A DNA stretch of 64,000 nt from assembly GCA_018061805.1 (NCBI GenBank), contig JAGOTL010000002.1, forward strand, positions 1-64,000, given 5' to 3'. Position numbers and translations under genes: made by a program. The notes beneath the pieces are model-generated. The model was not told where the DNA came from and searched no databases. It saw nothing but the letters and a program-made list of their open reading frames with translations. Positions 16,087 to 25,377 of this stretch are shown piece after piece. This DNA is from Candidatus Babeliales bacterium. GTDB lineage: Bacteria > Babelota > Babeliae > Babelales > Chromulinivoraceae. Each line of letters opens with the position of its first letter. Position 1 is the stretch's first letter.

Positions 16087-16347
16087 TTATTTTTTATATG
16101 CTAGTACAATGGTACATAGGTAAGAGGATACAAAGAATGCGATCAGAAGTATAGCATTGTCCTTAATTAATCCGTAATTATAGTAGACAATAGAAAAAAT
16201 AACTGCAAAGCGTACAATGGTAAACAAAAGACCAAGCCATATTTTTTTATGTCGAGCAGCATACGTTTTTTCATAATATGACACAGATCCATTTATAATA
16301 CCCAGTATCGCAGCACACATACTTTGGATTATAAGCATTTCATTCAT
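16087..16347 (-). CDS. Small membrane protein, AtpI-like
   Basis: 86 residues with about three to four transmembrane helices and basic loops (KTYAARHKK, LAYKK). Position immediately upstream of atpB, 18 bases away, matches atpI, which encodes a c-ring assembly helper or Mg transporter. The sequence is too short for a secure family assignment, so the name rests mainly on synteny. Confidence 0.5.
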   Translation of the reverse strand: MNEMLIIQSMCAAILGIINGSVSYYEKTYAARHKKIWLGLLFTIVRFAVIFSIVYYNYGLIKDNAILLIAFFVSSYLCTIVLAYKK

Positions 16348-16427
16348 AATTTTCCTTAATAAAATGTTAAAAATCTGAAATTTTTATACACTATATATAA
16401 GCTCGCAAAAAACAAGTTGGAACGCAA

Positions 16428-17039
16428 ATGATTTATTGGAATGAAGAAAAAACTCAAGAAATATTAGAACAGACACTGAGTGATCAACAAGTGATTTTAG
16501 CATCAGGAGATACGGTGCTTGGTTTATGGGGTACCATAACTGAATCAGTTTTCCATAAGCTTAACACGATCAAGCAACGACATGATAAACCATATCTACT
16601 CGTGATTGGTTCAGCAGAAAAATTACCTTTATTTACCGATCAGCAGTTAACGTCACAGCTGAAAACATTAATTGAAACATGCTGGCCAGGACCGGTTACG
16701 ATCATTGTCAAAGCTCGCTCTGATTTACCTAGCTGGATGAAAAGTCCTGATGGGACCATTGCGCTGCGTGTGCCAGATCATAATGGTTTGTTGCGTTTAC
16801 TGACAAAGTATGACGCATTGTTTTCAACCAGTGCAAACACCCATGGTCAGCCTATTCCTGAATCGGTTGGCGCTGTTAATCGTCTCATATTGTCCCAGGT
16901 GGGTGCTGTGTGTGTTGAACGTGGCCAATTAGTGTATCCGCAAAGTCCATCAACTATTTTAAATTGTTCATCAGGAACTATCGAGGTTGTTCGTTCTGGT
17001 GCTTTTCATGTTGATATGATACGAGACCTATTAGGTTAA
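16428..17039 (+). CDS. tsaC: Threonylcarbamoyl-AMP synthase (YrdC/Sua5 family)
   Basis: Makes threonylcarbamoyl-AMP from threonine, bicarbonate and ATP, the first step of t6A formation at position 37 of ANN-decoding tRNAs. The 203 residues cover only the YrdC domain, so this is the short TsaC type without the Sua5 extension. Recognisable motifs are SGDTVLGLWG, KQRHDKPYLLVI, CWPGPVTII, ALRVPDH, STSANTHGQP and SPSTILN. It is transcribed divergently from the F0 cluster; the 80-bp gap must hold both promoters. Confidence 0.9.
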   Translation: MIYWNEEKTQEILEQTLSDQQVILASGDTVLGLWGTITESVFHKLNTIKQRHDKPYLLVIGSAEKLPLFTDQQLTSQLKTLIETCWPGPVTIIVKARSDLPSWMKSPDGTIALRVPDHNGLLRLLTKYDALFSTSANTHGQPIPESVGAVNRLILSQVGAVCVERGQLVYPQSPSTILNCSSGTIEVVRSGAFHVDMIRDLLG

Positions 17040-17138
17040 GATTCAGGATAAAATTCCTTTATGCTAACATGAAAAGCCTTGCTTCTCGTGTGTGACTACT
17101 GTTACAATTGATGCAACAAATAAAAGGTAGGGGGGCTC

Positions 17139-17807
17139 ATGAATAATAGTCTACGTATGTTTATGCTGATAGCAGTGTCACAAGGTATGGTTGTTGTTGC
17201 TGCACCATTAGTTCAAAAAATAACCAATAATACTGATTTTGGTTATATGATCGTTCATCATAGTGATGATTCTTTGTGTTCATTGCGCAATAAAAAAATT
17301 ATTATACAACCGCATTCAACGTTTATGCATGAATTTTTGCTTGAATATGGCCAGCCAAGTCTTGTGCTGCGTCCTGTTTTTTATCAAAATCCAACAACCA
17401 AAGAAGATGTATGGTTAACAGGTAATAACTTTGAGTTTCAATCATCGTTGATTGATAATGTGCATACTGTCTGGAAAAAACAAAAAAAATCTGATTATTA
17501 TCGAAAAGATGCACAACGTTGGTTTGATGTTTGGGTAGGTGGAGATTTATCAGTTATTCCGCATCAGGTTGAAATGATGGGTTATTTATTAGATTTGTCA
17601 CGCATCACGGTAAGTAACAAACGACATAGTAATAAACAATGGCTCAGTTACTCCAAAGGTATTTTTTCTAAACTAGTACTTGAATTTACGATAGATCAGA
17701 ACCGTAAAAATGGACTTTTTGGTCACATATCAGTGCTTCATGGAGAAGGTGGTGTGTGTAGCAATGGAGTGGTGGAACGGTTACCGATAGAGCCTATACA
17801 CTCATAG
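17139..17807 (+). CDS. Exported protein of unknown function
   Basis: 222 residues with signal peptide MNNSLRMFMLIAVSQGMVVVAA and a strong GGGGGG just upstream of the ATG. The mature part is beta-rich and aromatic (FGYMIVHHSDD, LVLRPVFYQNP) with a Gly-rich end. It resembles small periplasmic or surface beta proteins in texture, but no family was recognised. Its end overlaps the convergent prepilin peptidase gene by 14 bases. Confidence 0.6.
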   Translation: MNNSLRMFMLIAVSQGMVVVAAPLVQKITNNTDFGYMIVHHSDDSLCSLRNKKIIIQPHSTFMHEFLLEYGQPSLVLRPVFYQNPTTKEDVWLTGNNFEFQSSLIDNVHTVWKKQKKSDYYRKDAQRWFDVWVGGDLSVIPHQVEMMGYLLDLSRITVSNKRHSNKQWLSYSKGIFSKLVLEFTIDQNRKNGLFGHISVLHGEGGVCSNGVVERLPIEPIHS

Positions 17808-18465
17808 TGGTAAGAAGTAGCTCAATAATGTGTGGTTGGCAAAATATAAATATCATACTGCCGAGTGCTAAAAATGGACCAAAAGGTATCATGCGCAGCG
17901 TATGTCCTGTGTAGAGCATGTACAAACAGCTTGCCAGGCTTCCCACGACGGAACCAACAAACACGGTAAACCATGCGCCAATCATACCAGTCCATGCACC
18001 CACAAAAGCAAGGAGCTCGATATCACCTTGTCCTAAACCATCATGGTTTTTAATTTTTTTAAACAGAGCATTGATGCCCCATAAAAACAGATAACAAAGT
18101 CCACTCGTTACGATGCTGTCATAGATGTTGATCGATATAAATTGCCCAGCAGCAGCTGCATATCCAAAAGGGATAAGATAGAGCGATACGTATCGAGAAA
18201 TAAGCATATGGCGTAAGTCTGTTTGTATGGTGACCCAAAGCGCAGATAGATAGACAAGTAAAAGCGGAGTTTGATTAACATTAGTTACACATGCCCCGTA
18301 CATGGTACATGCGCAGAGTATGCGTAGTATAACATCAACCCTAGAACAGTTAAGTAAGGGTGTATAGAGCTGAGACGTAATGAAATAGTGAGCAATGCTT
18401 TCCAGGCAGTATGCCCAGATCAAGCATGCAATGAACAAACAGATAGAGGTAATCATACAAAGCAA
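17794..18465 (-). CDS. Prepilin peptidase, A24 family, peptidase domain only
   Basis: Aspartic membrane peptidase that cleaves type IV pilin-like leader peptides, 223 residues with six to seven helices. The catalytic aspartates lie in TDLRHMLIS and in GLGQGDIELLAFVGAW, the usual GxGD-type motif. The cysteine-bearing cytoplasmic methyltransferase domain of PilD/GspO is absent. Substrates would be pilins or pseudopilins of type IV pili, type II secretion or competence, but none is encoded here. The stop is ten bases from the rbfA end downstream of the ribosomal genes. Confidence 0.85.
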   Translation of the reverse strand: MLCMITSICLFIACLIWAYCLESIAHYFITSQLYTPLLNCSRVDVILRILCACTMYGACVTNVNQTPLLLVYLSALWVTIQTDLRHMLISRYVSLYLIPFGYAAAAGQFISINIYDSIVTSGLCYLFLWGINALFKKIKNHDGLGQGDIELLAFVGAWTGMIGAWFTVFVGSVVGSLASCLYMLYTGHTLRMIPFGPFLALGSMIFIFCQPHIIELLLTTMSV

Positions 18466-18475
18466 AAATTATTTT

Positions 18476-18859
18476 TTAAGAATTGTTTTTATCTATATCT
18501 TTTTTTACTTGTTCGAGTAAAGACTCAATTCGTTGTTGTTTTTCGAATTGATGGTCATAGGCAAAAACGATTTCAGGAGTATAGCGTCCATCAAGTGTAG
18601 AAGCTATTCCTTTACGAAGTGAAGGTTTGTATAAAATCAATCGATGTTTTTTTGCTTCGAAAGTAGCAGGGCCTTGTGGGTCGTAGAAATATACGATACA
18701 AGCGCCCTTATTCTTCGAAAGTTCAACACGATTTATAAAAAACCCAAAGAGTTCTTTGTCTTCCAAAGTAATTTCGTGCAACATCTTTGAAAGCTCTTTG
18801 AGTAGTAACGATTCTTTTTGAGATCGTTTAATATGTGATACGTTTGACTGATTATTCAT
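18476..18859 (-). CDS. rbfA: Ribosome-binding factor A
   Basis: 30S maturation factor, 127 residues, KH-like fold. The core reads KELSKMLHEIT, VELSKNKGACIVYFY, then LRKGIASTLDGRYTPEIVF, the typical RbfA wording, followed by a charged helical tail. Its ATG shares a base with the stop of rpsU (TAATG), so the two are translated in a coupled way. Pairing of a ribosomal protein with a 30S assembly factor is consistent. Confidence 0.87.
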   Translation of the reverse strand: MNNQSNVSHIKRSQKESLLLKELSKMLHEITLEDKELFGFFINRVELSKNKGACIVYFYDPQGPATFEAKKHRLILYKPSLRKGIASTLDGRYTPEIVFAYDHQFEKQQRIESLLEQVKKDIDKNNS

Positions 18860-19083
18860 TATTTTTTAATCAGTAACTCACCACGGCTTGCAAGTAACAT
18901 GAGATTTTGTTTGATAGCGCGAATGAGACGTTTACGTTTCTTTTGTGTTGGTGATTCAAAGTAGACAATACGTTTCATATCGCGGACAACGCCTTCGCGT
19001 TCAATTTTCTTTTTGAGCTGGCGAAGAGCACGGTCAATATTGCTAGTTACTTGAACTTTGATATTTGCCTTTTTTTTAGACAT
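18859..19083 (-). CDS. rpsU: 30S ribosomal protein S21
   Basis: 74 residues, very basic. It matches S21: VTSNIDRALRQLKKKIEREG, followed by RIVYFESPTQKKRKR. Longer than the 71 residues of E. coli S21 by a short extension. S21 is missing from some bacterial groups, so its presence is informative. It is coupled to rbfA downstream. Confidence 0.9.
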   Translation of the reverse strand: MSKKKANIKVQVTSNIDRALRQLKKKIEREGVVRDMKRIVYFESPTQKKRKRLIRAIKQNLMLLASRGELLIKK

Positions 19084-19184
19084 ATATAAATGCCGCCTTA
19101 CGAATTTGGTAAAGAATTAAACATATAAGATATATTTTTAAGAATACTTTTTTTCTATAAAAAGTCTAGCTGTTAACCTTTTGT

Positions 19185-20897
19185 TTAAAACAAGAAGTTT
19201 ACAGAACCAAGTATAGAGACTGGATAGTACGCATTACGAGGCGCTATAGGCTGTTGCCATAGAAGGCTGGCCTGTATGCCTGGTTGAATATCAAATACCA
19301 GACCCATGTTAAAGAACTGAGCGCGCCAGTCAGATCGGCAGGTAAGTACCGAAGGAACATAATATTGCGCTTTGCTTAGATCACAGATGGTAAATGTGTC
19401 TGCACGGTGCTCAATGAGCTCATAATTCATCCAAAAGCTGACGTGTTTTATAAATTGGTATGCATTCAGCAAGAGCCTGATATGCCAGTTCATACCTGGT
19501 TGCGTCATAACTTCAGCGGTAAAAGGATATAGTATTCGTTGAAGTTGGTGCGTTGGGAATGGACGACATTCTTTTTGTTCCAAGAAGGTGGTTACGCCGC
19601 CTTCAAAGCCTACTTCGACAGATTCAGCAAAATCAAAAGTCATACCAGCACCACCACCAATAGATGGGTGTCCATTGTTACCAAAAGGTAAGCTTAAGAT
19701 GTTATAATAATCGACCCCTTTTGCCACAGGAAACGATCCACCAAACCAACAGAATGGGGTGAATATAACATCGGGCCATGTGTCTTCGTCGTCACCGTGG
19801 CGATAGCGATACGGTTCAAACGGTTTTTTAAAGGTAAGCATCATGCGAATATCGTCGATGCTGTAATCTTCAAAGCCACATAAAGGATCACTTCCCATAC
19901 AGTTTGGATTTAAAATCGCTGCAACGTTGTTGCTAATTTGTTCATCAAATATTTGTTGTGCTGTGGTATCAGGAGGGAAGGTGGTAACAGTGTTGCCGCC
20001 TTGGGTAAGCGTGTTATACAAATTTGAAATCGTTGCAGGGGTCGTAGCTGCAGTTTGCCAATTTGATAAACTGTAAGGTCCATATGTTTGTTGGCCACTG
20101 GTTGATGAAATTTGATAGGTGTTGACATATTTTTGTCGCATATTTGACATACCGCCTTGCATGATCAAGTTGAGGTATTCGCTACATTCAAAGCTTATTT
20201 CCCAGCGCATACCAGCTTGTTGATATACGATTGGAAGTGAAAAAGCACCAAAGTAAAGCGTGTCCCGAGCAAGTGCATCAGCATTAAAAATACTTACAAC
20301 AGGAGGAGTTGTTGCTGGGATTGGAGATGATGTTGTACCATTGTAAAATACAAGACCTTTTGCGGGTGTTGGTACGCCTGCGACACTCGGAGTAGCAAGT
20401 TGTGTTGCAATGTCGGAAAGGCATTTGGGTAATTTAAATGCGGCAATAGAATTTGTAGTAATATTATTTGGATCACCATTATCAGTACCGTTTGCCCAAA
20501 TGTTTGTTGGCTTTGGTTTTACGTGAGGATTGTATCCTAAAAATAGACCCATTGCGTTCATGGTACCGCGGAAATCACCCAGTTCAAAAGCACCTTGAGG
20601 GCTACCAAGCACGGCTCCGTATTCATTGACGCCGTTATAACCTTTAGCGCGTACTGCACGTTGTAAAAAACCACTCATATTAATGTTAACAATTCTTTTG
20701 CGGCTTGGCACTTCATGTTTGATGCGGGCTTTTTTTAAATCTAAAAAGACGCTACCCAAAGGTACGCCACTATCGTTTGCGCTATAACGTGGCGAAGGAT
20801 CAAAATGTTTTAAGGTAGTAAGTCCGGCATGCAAAAAAGAGTTGCATGCTGTAAAGACTAAAATGCTTTTAAGCAAAACGTTACGGCTTAGTATCAT
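19185..20897 (-). CDS. Putative outer-membrane beta-barrel protein
   Basis: 570 residues with signal peptide MILSRNVLLKSILVFTACNSFLHA. The mature part is rich in Gly, Tyr, Phe and Asn, with alternating strands, and the last residue is Phe (GSVNFLF), the usual end of barrels inserted by BamA. An inserted Thr/Pro/Asn-rich stretch (about 140-200 and 270-320) looks like long surface loops. No porin family was recognised; a lineage-specific major outer-membrane protein is likely. Confidence 0.7.
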   Translation of the reverse strand: MILSRNVLLKSILVFTACNSFLHAGLTTLKHFDPSPRYSANDSGVPLGSVFLDLKKARIKHEVPSRKRIVNINMSGFLQRAVRAKGYNGVNEYGAVLGSPQGAFELGDFRGTMNAMGLFLGYNPHVKPKPTNIWANGTDNGDPNNITTNSIAAFKLPKCLSDIATQLATPSVAGVPTPAKGLVFYNGTTSSPIPATTPPVVSIFNADALARDTLYFGAFSLPIVYQQAGMRWEISFECSEYLNLIMQGGMSNMRQKYVNTYQISSTSGQQTYGPYSLSNWQTAATTPATISNLYNTLTQGGNTVTTFPPDTTAQQIFDEQISNNVAAILNPNCMGSDPLCGFEDYSIDDIRMMLTFKKPFEPYRYRHGDDEDTWPDVIFTPFCWFGGSFPVAKGVDYYNILSLPFGNNGHPSIGGGAGMTFDFAESVEVGFEGGVTTFLEQKECRPFPTHQLQRILYPFTAEVMTQPGMNWHIRLLLNAYQFIKHVSFWMNYELIEHRADTFTICDLSKAQYYVPSVLTCRSDWRAQFFNMGLVFDIQPGIQASLLWQQPIAPRNAYYPVSILGSVNFLF

Positions 20898-20922
20898 GTG
20901 ATCGTATCCTTTTTTATATCAA

Positions 20923-22125
20923 TCATGCCAAGATGGTAAATACTAAATTTTGTAATGCAATACCAAAAATGGCACAAGCTGATAGCAACCCTATGAGAGT
21001 GACATAATTTTTACCTGATTTCCATTCTTGTTTTATAAATAGTAGTGAGATAATGGAAGTGATAAATGCAAATAGTACGCACACATTGGTTAAACTAAAA
21101 AAAATGTCCATTTTTTCAACAGTTAAAAATACCGTGATCATGATTAAACTTGCAAGACACACAGATGTTTTTTTGTTAATGCGGCCTTGTGTAATAGCTT
21201 TTGATAGAGCAGGAATTTTTATAACTTTGAGGTATGAAAATAAAAGTTCGCTACATGCCCAAATGACAGCATGTATGGTTCCCATGATTGAAAAGATAAT
21301 TGCAATATCAATTGATGATACTATCCAAGGATGCTCTGGAAATGCATACGCCAGTACTTCTGGAAAACTTTCAAACATATGAAATGTTGATTGCGGAATA
21401 CCAAGTAAAATCGAACTAATAAAAATAAAATATATGAATCCAACAATTGATATTGAAATGCGAAGTGCCGCAGGAACAGATTTTTCAGGATGATGCATGA
21501 TGTTGAATAGTGAAGCAACGCCTTCAAACCCAAACAGTCCAAAAACCGCTGCCTTGATACCAGAAATTACAGAAGTTATACCGTATGGCATAAATGGAGT
21601 TAAGTTTGCAGTATTAATATTGGTCAAGCATAGAAGTGTAATTGCGATCACTGGATAAAGTGTCATGCCAATTAAAATATATTGTCCTATCTGTGATAAT
21701 ACTGCGCCAGCCATATTTAAACCAGCAAGTAGCGCAATAGTACCAAGTCCGAGTATGGTTGGTGAAATGGATGGAATATATTCATGTAAAAAAAATGTGC
21801 ACATGATTTTGCACAAAAGACTCATTGCTGTAAGTAGTCCAAACAGATAAGCTCCTGCAGCAGCAAGACCCAGTTTGTGACCACCCCATTGCTTGGTATA
21901 GTTATAAAAAGAACCTTCTTGCGGGTATAAATATGCAACGCGTGCGAATGCTTGAGCAATAAACCAGATAGCAAAAAAAGCAATAATAAAAGATATAATG
22001 CCAGCAGGGCCTATTTTAGAGCCAAACAGAGAAATAGTGCCAAAAATCCCTGCGCCAATCATTGAATTAACTCCAATAATTACGGCAGTAGGTAGGCTTA
22101 TTTTCTCATCACGCGATGAAGACAT
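20923..22125 (-). CDS. APC-family amino-acid permease
   Basis: Inner-membrane amino-acid transporter of the APC superfamily, 400 residues with about 12 helices. The first helix carries GVNSMIGAGIFG, the substrate-binding break of the family, and the sixth region has AVFGLFGFEGVA. The ATG at 22125 was chosen because it is preceded by GAAAGG and starts a short polar N-terminus. The substrate is not readable. Import of amino acids fits a genome with few biosynthetic genes. Confidence 0.85.
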   Translation of the reverse strand: MSSSRDEKISLPTAVIIGVNSMIGAGIFGTISLFGSKIGPAGIISFIIAFFAIWFIAQAFARVAYLYPQEGSFYNYTKQWGGHKLGLAAAGAYLFGLLTAMSLLCKIMCTFFLHEYIPSISPTILGLGTIALLAGLNMAGAVLSQIGQYILIGMTLYPVIAITLLCLTNINTANLTPFMPYGITSVISGIKAAVFGLFGFEGVASLFNIMHHPEKSVPAALRISISIVGFIYFIFISSILLGIPQSTFHMFESFPEVLAYAFPEHPWIVSSIDIAIIFSIMGTIHAVIWACSELLFSYLKVIKIPALSKAITQGRINKKTSVCLASLIMITVFLTVEKMDIFFSLTNVCVLFAFITSIISLLFIKQEWKSGKNYVTLIGLLSACAIFGIALQNLVFTILA

Positions 22126-22239
22126 ATATGTACCTTTCTTTATAAATTCACTCAACAAATCAATGTTGATATGGTAAGGTTATAGCATGCTTTTATATTC
22201 AGAACAAGTTTTTATACCATACATTATTAGAATCTATTT

Positions 22240-22488
22240 ATGAATTATTCAGTTTATTATCAGGCTCGTGTTCAAAAAGAATTGTGTTGGTTTATTACCT
22301 CAGGTATCAGATTTTATGAACATGTTGCTTTTGACCGAACCATTGATAAAGAGCAAAGTATTTTTGAGTTTTATGTTGCACCAGATCTAGAAGATGTTTT
22401 TTTAGAAGTGATGCAAGGACTCAAAAAACGAGGCGTTGTGCTTGATTTGCAAAAATTGCCAAATCGATTGATTGACGGACAGTTTTAA
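22240..22488 (+). CDS. Small conserved-looking cytoplasmic protein, unknown
   Basis: 82 residues, no signal peptide or membrane helix. The sequence has an alternating strand/helix pattern (YSVYYQARV, IFEFYVAPDLEDVFLEVMQGLKKRG) compatible with a small ferredoxin-like or ACT-like domain. A strong terminator follows 18 bases after the stop. No family was recognised. Confidence 0.5.
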   Translation: MNYSVYYQARVQKELCWFITSGIRFYEHVAFDRTIDKEQSIFEFYVAPDLEDVFLEVMQGLKKRGVVLDLQKLPNRLIDGQF

Positions 22489-22506
22489 TACAACCAAGAC
22501 GTTATA

Positions 22507-22539
22507 AAAAAAGGGACACTTTTTGAGTGTCCCTTTTTT
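22507..22539. terminator. Bidirectional terminator
   Basis: Stem AAAAAAGGGACACT / AGTGTCCCTTTTTT with a five-base loop, between convergent genes. Confidence 0.88.
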
Positions 22540-22554
22540 GTTGCATCGTAAAAC

Positions 22555-23766
22555 TTAATTACGTATTAAATTTGGTTCTAGGCATAATGCCGCAGCACCG
22601 TATAGTTGAACTTTTGTATCAGTTACGACATAAAAAGGAAGTTCTGCTAAATATCCCTCGAGATATTTTCTTGAACCTTCATCGAGCACTTTTCCACTTA
22701 AATCAACAATGTTTTTGATAAAAGCTTCAGTAGCAAAAAGTTCTGGAAATTCTTGTGCGACTGTGTTTGCTATGTATACGCCACCATATGCTGCTTGTGC
22801 GTATGCGGCATTTCTGATAATGCGAGCGTATGCATTAACAAAGAAATCTACAGAGTCTTTGCAACGAGGTGATACTTTACGATTCGTGAAAATATCTAAA
22901 TAATGTGGGTAATCTACAAATTTTTCTAATGTATATTTTTTATCTTCTTGTTCTTTTTGTGCATCATGTGCATCAAAGAATTTGTAAATTAATTTTATTC
23001 CACCAGCTCCTGCGCCCAGTACTTTACCCCACGCAATATTGCCAGTTTGATCTTTCATGTAATTGAAAAACGCTAACTCTAGATCAGACTGTGCACCAAA
23101 TTCTGTAAAGCTATAGTTTAACTGTTGTGGCACATAGCGGTTGAGTTGGTTGTCCCATAAAAGTAAGCTAGCGCCAAGGCCGTTTCCAGCACCAATGACT
23201 AATTTTGGTTTTTGTGGATGGCTTTTGCCTGCTTGTAATGTATGTAAAGAAGATGAATCAAGTAATTGAGTCCCGAGCGCAACAGCTTGAAAATCATTGA
23301 TAAAATAGACCTTTTCAAGGCCATCTTTTTCTAAAAATTTCTTTTTGCTCAGTCCATTGAGTGATTTGTCTGCTGGTTTTTCGCGATCGTCGCTGGTGCT
23401 CCACGGTAAGTGAGGGTGTAAAAACAAATCGCCCTTAGCTATTCCAGGAATTGCAAAGCATGCAGATGAAACAGTGATACCATGTTTTTCGTGTAAGTCT
23501 TGTAGAACTGTTTGAACATGGTGATAAATGTCAGCAATGTCTTTATTTTTGCTGTGATATTCGATTAAAAAGGTTTGTTTGCCGGGTTGTATTTTGAAAA
23601 TACCCAAAGATGTATCAGTATTGGTTATTTCGCCACCAATAATGTAAGACACGGCAGTATCTTTTAAAATAGCGCCATGGACTTTTTTGTGGGTAGTTGG
23701 TGCAAGTACGGGAAGTAACGCAATTGATTGCAAAAGCAATATTGCTGTTAAAAATGATTTTTTCAT
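22555..23766 (-). CDS. Exported glucokinase-like protein, probably inactive
   Basis: 403 residues. Residues 1-22 (MKKSFLTAILLLQSIALLPV, then LA) form a signal peptide, and AGAGGA precedes the ATG. The rest aligns by eye with Glk-type glucokinase: CFAIPGIAKGD, PWSTS, FINDFQAVA with D158 at the catalytic position, and GAGNGLG (192-198). The phosphate loop is altered: GDxGGTN becomes GEITNTD (45-51), losing both glycines, and the sugar-binding GEGGH is replaced by NYSF-like sequence near 217-221. A cytosolic ATP-dependent kinase with an export signal and a broken ATP loop is best explained as a pseudoenzyme, perhaps a sugar-binding protein. My alignment was by eye. Confidence 0.7.
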   Translation of the reverse strand: MKKSFLTAILLLQSIALLPVLAPTTHKKVHGAILKDTAVSYIIGGEITNTDTSLGIFKIQPGKQTFLIEYHSKNKDIADIYHHVQTVLQDLHEKHGITVSSACFAIPGIAKGDLFLHPHLPWSTSDDREKPADKSLNGLSKKKFLEKDGLEKVYFINDFQAVALGTQLLDSSSLHTLQAGKSHPQKPKLVIGAGNGLGASLLLWDNQLNRYVPQQLNYSFTEFGAQSDLELAFFNYMKDQTGNIAWGKVLGAGAGGIKLIYKFFDAHDAQKEQEDKKYTLEKFVDYPHYLDIFTNRKVSPRCKDSVDFFVNAYARIIRNAAYAQAAYGGVYIANTVAQEFPELFATEAFIKNIVDLSGKVLDEGSRKYLEGYLAELPFYVVTDTKVQLYGAAALCLEPNLIRN

Positions 23767-23842
23767 ATATTCCTCTGTGTGAAATAGAGATTTTATAACA
23801 TATTTTCAATCTAGCAATGTTTTATTGCAAGTTCAAAATTAT

Positions 23843-23877
23843 AAAAAAAGGGACACTGGAGAGTGCCCCTTTTTTGT
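23843..23877 (-). terminator. Terminator of gltX
   Basis: Hairpin GGGACACT-GGAG-AGTGCCCC with one mismatch, flanked by A and T runs, directly after the gltX stop on the minus strand. Confidence 0.8.
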
Positions 23878-25287
23878 TTACTGTAATCGTTTAAAGAATG
23901 CTTCTTTGCCTAAGCTGGTGTATAGATCAAGTAGTTGCATACCTTTTGGTGATCCGGTAATTAAAATACGGATCGTGGAGTATACTACTTTGTCTGGGAT
24001 GCTTTGTGCTTTTGCTTGTTGTTTAACCTGCGCTAAGAATGTTTCCCAAGATGTCATGTCAGCATTGCGTAGTACGGTGTGCATAGCTTGAAAGGTTGCT
24101 TGATCTGCAATGTCAGCATATTGTGTAAAGTCGACGATAGGTTGTATAAAATAAAATTGTAACAACGTAACGCTGTCAACCAAGGTTTGCATATCATTTT
24201 GAATTGATTTGATCAATTGCATGAGCGTTTGATCAGATATTTTTGATAGATCATAATGTTGTTGTAAGAATGGTTTGCACAAAGCTGTCAACTTTACCAA
24301 ATCGTATGCAGCAATCCATTTATGATTCATCCATTTTAGTTTTTCAATGTCGTATTTGATTTGGCTTGCACCATGTAAGTTGTCAAAGCGATAGTTGTTT
24401 GCAAGTTCATCTAAAGACATGATTTCTTGTTCAAATGAACAGCCAAGTATACCTAAATAGTTGCAAATTGCTTCAGGTAGGTATCCTTGTTGCTGAACGT
24501 CTTCAAGTGAAAAACCACGGTCACGTTTTGATAGCTTTTTGCCATCTTGATTGCATAAAATGGGCAAATGCCAAAACGTAGGCAGAGTTTGTTTCATAGC
24601 GTTGTACAAAACGGTCTGGCTTACGGTGTTTGACAAATGTTCTTCCCCGCGAAAAACGTGAGACATTTTCATTTCGCTGTCATCAACACAGTTGGCAAAA
24701 ATAAAGGTAAAGCTGCCATCTTCGCGTGTTAATGGAAAATCTGAAAAGTGTTGTAAATCAAACTCGAGCATGCCACGTGCTAAGTCTCTAAATGATACTT
24801 TTTGAGAGCTATCGACTTTCATACGCCAAATGAATGATGTTTTAGCGGCCAATTTTTGTTCGATTTCTGCCGCTGTTAATTTTAGGCATGTGCCTTCGTA
24901 GCGAGGCGGTTTTTTCATTGCAATTTGTCTGTTTCTGCGAATTTCTAGTTCGTCAGGTGTGCAAAAACAGCGATAGATAAAACCATCGTTTTGTAATTGT
25001 TGTAAATGTTTCTGATAAATTGCAGCACGCTGTGACTGATAGTATGGTGCATAAGGACCACCGATATCAGGGCCTTCTTGGTAGTTGAGCCCAAGCCATG
25101 TGAGGTGTTTTATAATAAATTCTGTACCTTGAGAAATGTTACGCTCTTGATCTGTATCTTCTATGCGTAACGCAAAGGTGCCTTTGTTTTGGTGAGCAAA
25201 AATAAAGTTTAAAAGAGCTGCTCGGACGTTACCGATATGCATAATACCTGTTGGTGAAGGAGCAAAGCGTGTGCGTACTAGTTTCAT
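23878..25287 (-). CDS. gltX: Glutamyl-tRNA synthetase
   Basis: Class I aminoacyl-tRNA synthetase, 469 residues, the normal length. It opens with RTRFAPSPTGIMHIGN, containing the HIGH-like motif; LRIEDTD follows at about 41-47, and the KMSKS-like motif is KLSKRD, near residue 253. The C-terminal anticodon-binding part is complete. Whether it is discriminating for tRNA-Glu or also charges tRNA-Gln cannot be decided here. Confidence 0.95.
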   Translation of the reverse strand: MKLVRTRFAPSPTGIMHIGNVRAALLNFIFAHQNKGTFALRIEDTDQERNISQGTEFIIKHLTWLGLNYQEGPDIGGPYAPYYQSQRAAIYQKHLQQLQNDGFIYRCFCTPDELEIRRNRQIAMKKPPRYEGTCLKLTAAEIEQKLAAKTSFIWRMKVDSSQKVSFRDLARGMLEFDLQHFSDFPLTREDGSFTFIFANCVDDSEMKMSHVFRGEEHLSNTVSQTVLYNAMKQTLPTFWHLPILCNQDGKKLSKRDRGFSLEDVQQQGYLPEAICNYLGILGCSFEQEIMSLDELANNYRFDNLHGASQIKYDIEKLKWMNHKWIAAYDLVKLTALCKPFLQQHYDLSKISDQTLMQLIKSIQNDMQTLVDSVTLLQFYFIQPIVDFTQYADIADQATFQAMHTVLRNADMTSWETFLAQVKQQAKAQSIPDKVVYSTIRILITGSPKGMQLLDLYTSLGKEAFFKRLQ

Positions 25288-25377
25288 ATACTTTAGATCT
25301 TATTTATCAAATCCATGTAAAAGTTACCTATAAAAACATGATATCACCTTTTTGGTGAATATAAAATAGATAGATAT

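Noticed and set aside
23615-23809. Frame overlapping the start of the glucokinase-like gene, as evidence for a frameshifted signal peptide
   Set aside because: The signal peptide and kinase body are in one continuous frame with AGAGGA ahead of the ATG.
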